Positions 1 to 12,900 of a DNA stretch of 64,000 bases are shown in pieces. Numbering within the stretch: the first letter of the stretch is position 1; each line of letters opens with the position of its first letter. Position numbers and translations under genes: made by a program. Location of the stretch: contig CP136062.1 in assembly GCA_032622095.1 (NCBI GenBank), positions 40,424,918 through 40,488,917 of the forward strand. Reading direction: 5' to 3'. The notes under the pieces were generated by a model. That model searched no databases, was not told the DNA's origin, and worked only from the letters and a program-made list of their open reading frames with translations. The stretch comes from Siphonodentalium dalli (lineage: Eukaryota; Mollusca; Scaphopoda; Gadilida; Siphonodentaliidae).

Positions 1-78
1 TTAGCTATCCCCACCACACTCATATATAGGTATCACCACCACACACATATATAGGTATCCCCGCCACATACATATGTA

Positions 79-103
79 GGTATCCCCACCACATACATAT
101 ATA
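79..103 (+). repeat. Reference copy of the 25-bp consensus unit
   Basis: This is one unit that matches the majority form exactly. Positions 79-92 are the C-rich half with the CCCCACC core. Positions 92-103 are the alternating CA/TA tail, and the next unit starts with GG at 104. The other very common form has C instead of T at unit position 16, which gives CACACACA. The reverse complement contains GGTGGGG and is free of TAA, TAG and TGA in all three frames. On the plus strand the TAG in TATATAGG rotates through the frames, so each forward frame is stopped about every 75 bp. Confidence 0.95.
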
Positions 104-682
104 GGTATCCCCACCACATACATCTATAAGTGTCCCCACCACACACATATATAGGTATCCCCACCACACACATCTATAGGTATCCCCACCACGCACATAT
201 ATAGGTATCCCCACCACATATATATATAGGTATACCCACCACATACATCTATAGGTATCCCCACCACATACATATATAGGTATCCCCACCACACACATAT
301 ATAGGAATCCACACCACATACATATATAGGTATCACCACCACACACATATATGTATTCCCGCCACATACATATAGGTATCCCCACCACACACATATAGGT
401 ATCCCCACCACACACATCTATATGTATCACCACCACATACATATATAGGTATCCCCAACACATACATATATAAGTATCCCCACCACATACTTATATAGGT
501 ATCCCCACCACATACATATATAGGTATTCCCATCACATACATATTTAGGTATCCCCACCACATACATATATAGGTATCCCCACCACATACATATATAGGT
601 ATCCCCGCCACATACATCTATAAGTATCCCCACCACATACATATATAGGTATCCCCACCACATACATCTATAGGTATCCCCA

Positions 683-706
683 CCACATACATATCCACAT
701 ACATAT
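683..706 (+). repeat. 12-bp partial-unit duplication inside one unit
   Basis: The 12-mer CCACATACATAT occurs twice back to back, at 683-694 and 695-706. This makes a single unit of 37 bp (673-709) instead of 25 bp. It is a clear small slippage or partial-unit duplication, and it breaks the 25-bp phase at this point. Confidence 0.9.
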
Positions 707-1329
707 ATAGGTATCCCCACCACATACATATATAGATATCCCCACCACACACATATATAGATATCCCAACCACCCACATATATAGGTATCCCCACCACAC
801 ACATATATATAGGTATCCCCGCCACACATATATATAGGTATCCCCACCACATACATATATAGGTCTCCCCACCACATACATCTATAGGTATCCCCACCAC
901 TCACATATATAGGTATCCCCACCACATACATATATAGGTATCCCCGCCACACACATATATAGGTATCCCCGCCACATACATATATAGGTATCCCCACCAC
1001 ACACATATATAGGTATCACCACCACATACATATATAGGTATCACCACCACATACATATATAGGTATCCCCGCCACATACATATATAGGTATCCCCACCAC
1101 ACATATCTATAGGTATCCCCACCATATACATATATAGGTATCCCCACCATATACAGATATAGGTATCCCCACCACACACATATATAGGTATCCCCACCAC
1201 ACACATATATAGGTATCCCCGCCACATACATATATAGGTATCACCACCACACACATATATAGGTCTCCCCACCACATACATATATAGGTATCCCCACCAC
1301 ACACATCTATATGTATCCCCACCACACAC

Positions 1330-1335
1330 AGATCT
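1330..1335 (+). repeat. AGATCT marker unit (12 occurrences)
   Basis: A unit with CACAGATCTATAGG carries an AGATCT hexamer. I find it at 1,330, 3,317, 7,026, 20,269, 23,387, 26,037, 28,688, 30,735, 33,836, 48,113, 50,213 and 63,312. Each is followed by the same two rare units, ending in a CCCACAATACACATCTATAG form. It therefore marks one ancestral three-unit cassette. None is seen between 7,031 and 20,268, or between 33,841 and 48,112. Confidence 0.85.
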
Positions 1336-1949
1336 ATAGGTATCCCCACCACACACATATATAGGTATTCCCACAATACACATCTATAGTTATCACCGCC
1401 ACACACATATATAGGTATCCCCACCACATACATATATAGGTATCCCCACCACACACATATATAGGTATCCCCACCACATACATATATAGGTATCACCGCC
1501 ACATACATCTAAAGGTATCCCCACCACATACATATATAGGTATCCCCGCCACACACATATATAGGTATCCCCACCACACACATATATAGGTATCACCACC
1601 ACACACATATATAGGTATCCTCGCCACATACATATGTAGGTATCCCCACCACATATATATAAACGTATCACCAACACACACATATATAGGTATCCCCACC
1701 ACATACATATATAGGTATCCCCATCACATACATTTATAGGTATCCCCACCACACACATATATAGGTATCCCCACCACATACATATATAGTTATCACCACC
1801 ACATACATATATAGGTATCCCCATCACATACATTTATAGGTATCCCCACCACACACATATATAGGTATCCCCACCACATACATATATAGGTATCCCCACC
1901 ACATACATATATAGGTATCCCCACCACATACATCTATAGGTATCCCCAC

Positions 1950-3000
1950 CACACACATATATAGGTATCACCACCACAAACGTCTATATGTATCCCTACC
2001 ACATACATATATAGGTATCCCCACCACATACATATATAGGTATCCCCACCACATACATCTATAGGTATCCCCACCACACACATAAATAGGTATCAACACC
2101 ACACACATATATAGGTATCACCACCACATACATCTATATGTATCCCCACCACATACATATATAGGTATCTCCGCCACATACATATATAGGTATCCCCACC
2201 ACATACATATATAGGTATCCCCACCACACACATATATAGGTATCCCCACCACACACATATATAGGTATCCCCACCACACACATATATATAGGTATCCCCG
2301 CCACACACATATATAGGTATCCCCACCACATACATATATAGGTCTCCCCACCACATACATCTATAGGTATTCCCACCGCACACATCTATAGGTATCCTCA
2401 CCACATACATATATAGGTATCCCTGCCACACACATATATAGGTATCCTCACCACACACATCTATAGGTATCCCCACCACACACATATATAGGTATCGCCA
2501 CCACACACATATATAGGTATCCCCACCACACACATCTATAGGTATCCCCACCACACACATATATAGGTACTCCCCACCACACACATATATAGGTATCCCC
2601 ACCAAACACATATATAGGTATCCCCACCACATACATATATAGGTATCCCCACCACATTCATATATAGGTATCACCTCCACATACATATATAGGTATCCTC
2701 ACCACACACATATATAGGTATCCCCACCACACACATCTATAGGTATCCCCACCACACACATCTATAGGTATCCCCACTACATACATATATATGTATCCCC
2801 ACCACTTACATATATAGGTATCCCCCGCCACATACATATATAGGTATCCCCACCACATACATATATAGGTATCCCCACCACTCACATATATAGGTATCCC
2901 CACCACACTCATATATAGGTATCCCCCACCACACACATATATATAGGTATCCCCGCCACTCACATATATAGGTATCCCCACCACATACATATATAGGTCT
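1950..3000. repeat. Relative of the 2.65-kb higher-order repeat (outlying partial copy)
   Basis: The rare AAACGTCTATATG variant at about 1,978 and the units after it match 22.0-23.1 kb at an offset of 20,027 bp. They also match the equivalent places at 24.66 and 27.31 kb. The match covers the 27-bp long unit and the ACTACATAC variant near 2,775. It is more diverged than the three copies at 21-29 kb: several units here carry private changes, such as the CACTCACAT forms at 2,880-2,910 and C-run length changes at about 2,821, 2,932 and 3,104. It therefore looks like an older or less homogenised copy. Confidence 0.7.
1980..1984 (+). repeat. ACGTC marker unit
   Basis: A unit with CACAAACGTCTATATG is found with ACGTC at 1,980, 22,007, 24,658, 27,308, 37,353, 38,300, 41,497, 53,649 and 57,643. 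The copy expected at about 54,596 has ACTTC instead, so the CpG was lost there. It sits a fixed distance from the TATACATACC marker within each block type and helps to align the 2.65-kb, 3.15-kb and 16.4-kb repeats. Confidence 0.82.
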
Positions 3001-5765
3001 CCCCACCACATACATATATTAGGTATCCCCACCACACACATCTATAGGTATCCCCACCACACACATATATTGGTATCACCACCACATGTATATATAGGTA
3101 TCCCCCGCCACACACATATTTGTGTATCCCCGCCACATACATATATAGGTATCCCCCACCACACACATCTATAGGTATCCCCACCATATACATATATAGG
3201 TATCACCACCACACACATATATAGGTATCACCACCACACACATATATAGGTCTCCCCACCACATACATCTATAGGTATCCCCACCACACACATCTATATG
3301 TATCCCCACCACACACAGATCTATAGGTATCCCCACCACCACACACATATATAGGTATTCCCACAATACACATCTATAGTTATCCCCGCCACACACATAT
3401 ATAGGTATCACCACCACATACATATATAGGTATCCCCACCACACACATATAAAGGTATCCCCACCACATACATATATAGGTATCACCACCACACACATAT
3501 AGCTATCCCCGCCACATACATATAGGTATCCCCACCACACACTAATAGGTATCCCCACCACACACATATATAGGTATCACCACCCACATACATCTATAGA
3601 TATCACCCACCACATACATCTATAGGTATCCCCACCACATACATCTATGGGTATCCTCACCACACACAATATAGGTAATCCCCACCATCATACATCTATA
3701 TGTATTCCCACCACACACATATATAGGTATCCCCACCACCCACATATATAGGTATCCCCACCACATACATCTATAGGTATCCCCACACACACATAAAGGT
3801 ATACCCGCCACACACATCTATAGGTATCCCCACCACCCACATATATAGGTATCCCCACCACAACATCTACAGGTATCCCCACCACATACATATATAGGTA
3901 TCCCCACCACATACATCTATAGGTATCCCCTCCACACACATCTATAGGTATCCTCACCACACACATATATAGGTATCCCCACCACATACATATATAGCTA
4001 TCCCCATCACATACATCTATAGGTATCACCGCCACATACATCTATAGGTATCCCCACCACATACATATATAGGTATCCCCGCCACACACATATATAGGTA
4101 TCCCCACCACATACATCTATAGGTATCCCCATCACAAACATATATAGGTATCCCCACCACAAACATATATAGGTATCCCCACCACATACATATATAGCTA
4201 TCCCCACCACATACACATATAGGTATCACCGCCACATACATCTATAGGTATCCCCACCACATACATATATAGGTATCCCCGCCACACACATATATAGGTA
4301 TCCCCACCACACACATATATAGGTATCACCACCACACACATATATAGGTATCCCCGCCACATACATATGTAGGTATCCCCACCACATACATATATAGGTA
4401 TCACCACCACACACATATATAGGTATCCCCACCATATACATATATAGGTATCCCCATCACATACATTTATAGGTATCCCCACCACACACATATATAGGTA
4501 TCCCCACCACATACATATATAGGTATCCCCACCACATACATATATAGGTATCCCCACCACATACATCTATAAGTGTCCCCACCACACACATATATAGGTA
4601 TCCCCACCACATACATCTATAGGTATCCCCACCACGCACATATATAGGTATCCCCACCACATACATATATAGGTATCCCCACCACATACATATATAGGTA
4701 TCCCCACCACATACATATATAGGTATCCCCACCACACACATATATAGGTATCCCCACCACATACATATATAGGTATCACCACCACACACATATAGGTATT
4801 CCCGCCACATACATATAGGTATCCCCACCAAACACATATAGGTATCCCCACCACACACATCTATAGGTACCACCACCACATACATATATAGGTATCCCCA
4901 ACACATACATATATAGGTATCCCCACCACATACATATATAGGTATCCCCACCACATACATATATAGGTATCCCCACCACATACATCTATAGGTATCACAA
5001 CCACAAACATATATAGGTATCCACACCACATACATATATAGGTATCCCCACCACATACATATATAGCTATCCCCACCACATACATATATAGGTATCACCG
5101 CCACATACATCTATAGGTATCCCCACCACATACATATATAGGTATCCCCGCCACACACATATTTAGCTATCCCCACCACACTCATATATAGGTATCACCA
5201 CCACACACATAAATAGGTATACCCGCCACATACATATGTAGGTATCCCCACCACATACATATATAGGTATCACCACCACACACATATATAGGTATCCCCA
5301 CCACATACATATATAGGTATCCCATCACATACATATATAGGTATCCCCACCACATACATATATAGGTATCCCCACCACATACATATATAGGTATCCCCAT
5401 CACATACATCTATATGTATCCCCACCCCACACATATATAGGTATCCCCACCACATACATCTATAGGTATCCCCACCACGCACATATATAGGTATCCCCAC
5501 CACATACATATACAGGTATCCCCACCACATACATCTATAGGCATCCCCACCACATACATAGATAGGTATCCCCACCACATACATATATATGTATCCGCAC
5601 CACATACATATATAGGTATCCCCACCACATACATATATAAGTATTCCCACCACATACATCTATAGGTATCCCCACCACATACATATATAGGTATCCCCAA
5701 CACATACATCTATAGGTATCCCCACCACACACATCTATATGTATCCCCACCATACACATCTATAG

Positions 5766-5771
5766 GGATCC
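5766..5771 (+). repeat. GGATCC marker unit (11 occurrences)
   Basis: A unit start mutated to TAGGGATCCCC creates GGATCC. I find it at 5,766, 9,470, 11,236, 13,103, 14,623, 16,389, 18,255, 19,875, 32,938, 36,014 and 52,208. It is followed by an expanded TATATATATA tail whose length varies between copies (longest near 32,950 and 52,222). It is then followed by CCATACACATC units. Spacings of 3,704, 1,766 and 5,153/5,152 bp confirm the block map. Confidence 0.85.
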
Positions 5772-5991
5772 CCACCACACATATATATATAGGTATCCCC
5801 ACCATACACATCTATATGTATCACCGCCACACACATATATAGGTAACCCCACCACATACATCTATAGGTATCCCCACCATACACATCTATAGGTATCCCC
5901 AACATACACATCTATATGTATCACCGCCACACTCATATATAGGTATCCCCACCACACACATATATAGGTATCCCCACCACATACATATATA

Positions 5992-6060
5992 GGTATCACC
6001 ACCACACACATATAGGTATCCCCGCCACATACATATAGGTATCCCCACCACACACATATA
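5992..6060 (+). repeat. Group of three 23-bp short units
   Basis: Units 5,992-6,014, 6,015-6,037 and 6,038-6,060 each lack one TA of the tail and are 23 bp long; the next unit is 25 bp again. The group recurs as a set, or as a remnant of it, at about 365, 3,490, 4,785, 7,200, 8,490, 9,715, 10,258, 11,480, 13,745, 14,870, 15,410, 16,630, 18,895, 20,445, 29,720, 31,815, 34,870, 45,050, 45,645, 46,540, 48,290, 49,235, 51,240, 61,205, 61,810 and 63,490. Its spread follows the higher-order blocks, so it behaves as an inherited marker and not as independent slippage. Confidence 0.8.
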
Positions 6061-6300
6061 GGTATCCCCACCACACACATATATAGGTATCAACACCACA
6101 TACATCTATAGATATCACCACCACATACATCTATAGGTATCCCCACCACATACATCTATAGGTATCCCCGCCACACACATCTACAGGTATCCTCACCACA
6201 CACATATATAGGTATCCCCACCACATACATCTATATGTATTCCCACCACACACATATATAGGTATCCCCCACCACACACATATATAGGTATCCCCACCAC

Positions 6301-6924
6301 ATACATCTATAGGTATCCTCACACACACATAAAGGTATACCCGCCACACACATCTATAGGTATCCCCACCACACACATATATAGGTATCCCCACCACAAC
6401 ATCTACAGGTATCCCCACCACATACATATATAGGTATCCCCACCACATACATCTATAGGTATCCCCGCCACACACATCTATAGGTATCCTCACCACACAC
6501 ATATATAGGTATCCCCACCACATACATATATAGTTATCCCCATCACATACATCTATAGGTATCACCGCCACATACATCTATAGGTATCCCCACCACATAC
6601 ATATATAGGTATCCCCGCCACACACATATATAGGTATCCCCACCACATACATCTATAGGTATCCCCATCACAAACATATATAGGTATCCCCACCACATAC
6701 AGATATAGGTATCCCCACCACATACATATATAGCTATCCCCACCACATACATCTATAGGTATCACCGCCACATACATCTATAGGTATCCCCACCACATAC
6801 ATATATAGGTATCCCCGCCACACACATATATAGGTATCCCCACCACACACATATATAGGTATCACCACCACACACATATATAGGTATCCCCGCCACATAC
6901 ATATGTAGGTATCCCCACCACATA
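6301..6924. repeat. Linker between the 3.7-kb copies, itself a copy of 3.79-4.25 kb
   Basis: This stretch does not follow the 3.7-kb offset. Its variant order matches about 3,790-4,250 (offset about 2,536 bp) and again about 7,490-7,950 (offset about 1,167 bp). Shared rare markers are the ACACACACATAAAGG short unit, the CACAACATCTACAGG unit and the ATCACAAACAT unit. The local order is therefore a mosaic of overlapping duplications, not a simple two-copy tandem. Confidence 0.7.
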
Positions 6925-9900
6925 CATATATAGGTATCACCACCACACACATATATAGGTCTCCCCACCACATACATCTATAGGTATCCCCACCACACAC
7001 ATCTATATGTATCCCCACCACACACAGATCTATAGGTATCCCCACCACACACATATATAGGTATTCCCACAATACACATCTATAGTTATCCCCGCCACAC
7101 ACATATATAGGTATCACCACCACATACATATATAGGTATCCCCACCACACACATATATAGGTATCCCCACCACATACATATATAGGTATCACCACCACAC
7201 ACATATAGCTATCCCCGCCACATACATATAGGTATCCCCACCACACACATATAGGTATCCCCACCACACACATATATAGGTATCACCACCACATACATCT
7301 ATAGATATCACCACCACATACATCTATAGGTATCCCCACCACATACATCTATAGGTATCCTCACCACACACATATATAGGTATCCCCACCACATACATCT
7401 ATATGTATTCCCACCACACACATATATAGGTATCCCCACCACACACATGTATAGGTATCCCCACCACATACATCTATAGGTATCCCCACACACACATAAA
7501 GGTATACCCGCCACACACATCTATAGGTATCCCCACCACACACATATATAGGTATCCCCACCACAACATCTACAGGTATCCCCACCACATACATATATAG
7601 GTATCCCCACCACATACATCTATATGTATCCCCGCCACACACATCTATAGGTATCCTCACCACACACATATATAGGTATCCCCACCACATACATATATAG
7701 CTATCCCCATCACATACAGCTATAGGTATCACCGCCACATACATCTATAGGTATCCCCACCACATACATATATAGGTATCCCCGCCACACACATATATAG
7801 GTATCCCCACCACATACATCTATAGGTATCCCCATCACAAACATATATAGGTATCCCCACCACATACATATATAGGTATCCCCACCACATACATATATAG
7901 CTATCCCCACCACATACATCTATAGGTATCACCGCCACATACATCTATAGGTATCCCCACCACATACATATATAGGTATCCCCGTCACACACATATATAG
8001 GTATCCCCACCACACACATATATAGGTATCACCACCACACACATATATAGGTATCCCCGCCACATACATATGTAGGTATCCCCACCACATACATATATAG
8101 GTATCACCACCACACACATATATAGGCATCCCCACCATATACATATATAGGTATCCCCATCACATACATTTATAGGTATCCCCACCACACACATATATAG
8201 GTATCCCCACCACATACATATATAGGTATCCCCACCACATACATATATAGGTATCCCCACCACATACATCTATAAGTGTCCCCACCACACACATATATAG
8301 GTATCCCCACCACATACATCTATAGGTATCCCCACCACGCACATATATAGGTATCCCCACCACATACATATATAGGTATCCCCACCACATACATATATAG
8401 GTATCCCCACCACATACATATATAGGTATCCCCACCACACACATATATAGGTATCCCCACCACATACATATATAGGTATCACCACCACACACATATAGGT
8501 ATTCCCGCCACATACATATAGGTATCCCCACCAAACACATATAGGTATCCCCACCACACACATCTATAGGTACCACCACCACATACATATATAGGTATCC
8601 CCCAACACATACATATATAGGTATCCCCACCACATACATATATAGGTATCCCCACCACATACATATATAGGTATCCCCACCACATACATCTATAGGTATC
8701 ACAACCACAAACATATATAGGTATCCACACCACATACATATATAGGTATCCCCACCACATACATATATAGCTATCCCCACCACATACATATATAGGTATC
8801 ACCGCCACATACATCTATAGGTATCCCCACCACATACATATATAGGTATCCCCGCCACACACATATTTAGCTATCCCCACCACACTCATATATAGGTATC
8901 ACCACCACACACATAAATAGGTATCCCCGACACATACATATGTAGGTATCCCCACCACATACATATATAGGTATCACCACCACACACATATATAGGTATC
9001 CCCACCACATACATATATAGGTATCCCATCACATACATATATAGGTATCCCCACCACATACATATATAGGTATCCCCACCACATACATATATAGGTATCC
9101 CCATCACATACATCTATATGTATCCCCACCACACACATATATAGGTATCCCCACCACATACATCTATAGGTATCCCCACCACGCACATATATAGGTATCC
9201 CCACCACATACATATATAGGTATCCCCACCACATACATCTATAGGCATCCCCACCACATACATATATAGGTATCCCCACCACATACATATATATGTATCC
9301 GAACCACATACATATATAGGTATCCCCACCACATACATATATAAGTATCCCCACCACATACATCTATAGGTATCCCCACCACATACATATATAGGTATCC
9401 CCAACACATACATCTATAGGTATCCCCACCACACACATCTATATGTATCCCCACCATACACATCTATAGGGATCCCCACCACACATATATATATAGGTAT
9501 CCCCACCATACACATCTATATGTATCACCGCCACACACATATATAGGTAACCCCACCACATACATCTATTGGTATCCCCACCATACACATCTATAGGTAT
9601 CCCCAACATACACATCTATATGTATCACCGCCACACTCATATATAGGTATCCCCACCACACACATATATAGGTATCCCCACCACATACATATATAGGTAT
9701 CACCACCCCATACATATAGGTATCCCCACCACACACATATAGGTATCCCCACCACACACATATATAGGTATCAACACCACATACATCTATAGATATCACC
9801 ACCACATACATCTATAGGTATCCCCACCACATACATCTATAGGTATCCCCGCCACACACATCTATAGGTATCCTCACCACACACATATATAGGTATCCCC

Positions 9901-9990
9901 ACCACATACATCTATATGTATTCCCACCACACACATATATAGGTATCCCCACCACACACATATATAGGTATCCCCACCACATACATCTAT
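6925..9990. repeat. 3.7-kb-offset block, copy B
   Basis: This is the partner of copy A. It carries AGATCT at 7,026 and GGATCC at 9,470. A distinctive difference is at about 9,700, where two adjacent short units are fused and 23 bp are lost relative to copy A. The same fusion is present at about 14,860 because the region was duplicated again as part of the 5.15-kb event. The right end overlaps the start of that block. Confidence 0.75.
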
Positions 9991-12900
9991 AGGTATCCCC
10001 ACCACATACATATATAGGTATCCCCACCACATACATCTATAAGTGTCCCCACCACAAACATATATAGGTATCCCCACCACATACATCTATAGGTATCCCC
10101 ACCACGCACATATATAGGTATCCCCACCACATACATATATAGGTATCCCCACCACATACATATATAGGTATCCCCACCACATACATATATAGGTATCCCC
10201 ACCACACACATATATAGGTATCCCCACCACATACATATATAGGTATCACCACCACACACATATAGGTATTCCCGCCACATACATATAGGTATCCCCACCA
10301 AACACATATAGGTATCCCCACCACACACATCTATAGGTACCACCACCACATACATATATAGGTATCCCCAACACATACATATATAGGTATCCCCACCACA
10401 TACATGTATAGGTATCCCCACCACATACATATATAGGTATCCCCACCACATACATCTATAGGTATCACAACCGCAAACATATATAGGTATCCACACCACA
10501 TACATATATAGGTATCCCCACCACATACATATATAGCTATCCCCACCACATACATATATAGGTATCACCGCCACATACATCTATAGGTATCCCCACCACA
10601 TACATATATAGGTATCCCCGCCACACACATATTTAGCTATCCCCACCACACTCATATATAGGTATCACCACCACACACATAAATAGGTATCCCCGCCACA
10701 TACATATGTAGGTATCCCCACCACATACATATATAGGTATCACCACCACACACATATATAGGTATCCCCACCACATACATATATAGGTATCCCATCACAT
10801 ACATATATAGGTATCCCCAACACATACATATATAGGTATCCCCACCACATACATATATAGTTATCCCCATCACATACATCTATATGTATCCCCACCACAC
10901 ACATATATAGGTATCCCCACCACATACATCTATAGGTATCCCCACCACGCACATATATAGGTATCCCCACCACATACATATATAGGTATCCCCACCACAT
11001 ACATCTATAGGCATCCCCACCACATACATATATAGGTATCCCCACCACATACATATATACGTATCCGCACCACATACATATATAGGTATCCCCACCACAT
11101 ACATATATAAGTATCCCCACCACATACATCTATAGGTATCCCCACCACATACATATATAGGTATCCCCAACACATACATCTATAGGTATCCCCACCACAC
11201 ACATCTAAATGTATCCCCACCATACACATCTATAGGGATCCCCACCACACATATATATATAGGTAACCCCACCATACACATCTAAATGTATCACCGCCAC
11301 ACACATATATAGGTAACCCCACCACATACATCTATTGGTATCCCCACCATACACATCTATAGGTATCCCCAACATACACATCTATATGTATCACCGCCAC
11401 ACTCATATATAGGTATCCCCACCACACACATATATAGGTATCCCCACCACATACATATATAGGTATCACCACCACACACATATAGGTATCCCCGCCACAT
11501 ACATATAGGTATCCCCACCACACACATATAGGTATCCCCACCACACACATATATAGGTATCACCACCACATACATCTATAGATATCACCACCACATACAT
11601 CTATAGGTATCCCCACCACATACATCTATAGGTATCCCCGCCACACACATCTATAGGTATCCTCACCACACACATATATAGGTATCCCCACCACATACAT
11701 CTATATGTATTCCCACCACACACATATATAGGTATCCCCACCACACACATATATAGGTATCCCCACCACATACATCTATAGGTATCCCCACACACACATA
11801 AAGGTATACCCGCCACACACATCTATAGGTATCCCCACCACACACATATATAGGTATCCCCACCACAACATCTACAGGTATCCCCACCACATACATATAT
11901 AGGTATCCCCACCACATACATCTATAGGTATCCCCGCCACACACATCTATAGGTATCCTCACCACACACATATATAGGTATCCCCACCACATACATATAT
12001 AGCTATCCCCATCACATACATCTATAGGTATCACCGCCACATACATCTATAGGTATCCCCACCACATACATATATAGGTATCCCCCGCCACACACATATA
12101 TAGGTATCCCCACCACATACATCTATAGGTATCCCCATCACAAACATATATAGGTATCCCCACCACATACATATATAGGTATCCCCACCACATACATATA
12201 TAGCTATCCACACCACATACATATATAGGTATCACCGCCACATACATCTATAGGTATCCCCACCACATACATATATAGGTATCCCCGCCACACACATATA
12301 TAGGTATTCCCACCACACACATATATAGGTATCACCACCACACACATATATAGGTATCCCCGCCACATACATATGTAGGTATCCCCACCACATACATATA
12401 TAGGTATCACCACCACACACATATATACGTATCCCCACCACATACATATATAGGTATCCCATCACATACATATATAGGTATCCCCACCACATACATATAT
12501 AGGTATCCCCACCACATACATATATAGGTATCCCCATCACATACATCTATATGTATCCCCACCACACACATATATAGGTATCCCCACCACATACATATAT
12601 AGGTATTCCCACCACGCACATATATAGGTATCCCCACCACATACATATATAGGTATCCCCACCACATACATCTATAGGTATCCCCACCACATACATATAT
12701 AGGTATCCCCACCACATACATATATAGGTATCCCCACCACATACATATATAGGTATCCCCACCACATACATATATAGGTATCCCCATCACATACATCTAT
12801 ATGTATCCCCACCACACACATATATAGGTATCCCCACCACATACATATATAGGTATCCCCACCACATACATCTATAGGTATCCCCACCACATACATATAT

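Larger units (their letters stand above)
310..1520. repeat. Left-edge block related to 45.0-48.3 kb and 62.8-63.5 kb
   Basis: The order of variant units here matches far-away parts of the array. About 330-620 follows the same variant series as 45,015-45,300 and 61,185-61,470. About 750-1,520 follows 47.5-48.3 kb and 62.8-63.5 kb. That second match includes a rare run at about 901-1000, also seen at about 47,915-48,010, and the AGATCT-bearing unit at 1,330 (equivalents at 48,113 and 63,312). The spacing between the two parts is shorter here than at 45-48 kb, so this is a deleted or ancestral version. It suggests that the right part of another 16-kb-type block lies across the left edge of the window. 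Confidence 0.7.
3215..6300. repeat. 3.7-kb-offset block, copy A
   Basis: Units from about 3,215 to 6,300 recur at about 6,925 to 9,990 with an offset of 3,673-3,709 bp. Anchors are AGATCT at 3,317 and 7,026 (offset 3,709) and GGATCC at 5,766 and 9,470 (offset 3,704). The same three-unit group of 23-bp units also appears in both. Small differences in offset mark one- or two-unit gains and losses. The copies also differ by scattered single bases, so this duplication is older than the 5.15-kb one. Confidence 0.75.

Noticed and set aside
79-103. TATA boxes (TATATATAGG) as promoters
   Set aside because: The motif is part of nearly every unit, about 2,500 times, with no gene downstream. It reflects the tail of the repeat and does not support a promoter call.
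79-103. Classical G-quadruplex on the minus strand
   Set aside because: Each unit has only one GGGG and one GG run. Four GGGG runs would need loops of about 20 nt, longer than the usual limit, so only a weak two-layer form is conceivable.
79-103. Hairpin from GGT...ACC within the unit
   Set aside because: The possible stem is only 3 bp with a 6-base loop, too weak to count as a structural element or terminator.
4457-5110. Minus-strand open frames of 60-220 codons throughout the window as cysteine- and tryptophan-rich repeat proteins
   Set aside because: Overlapping frames in every register give the same peptide. The consensus simply lacks minus-strand stops, and the frames end at random unit-length changes. 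They show no start context, no domain and no sign of selection on one frame.
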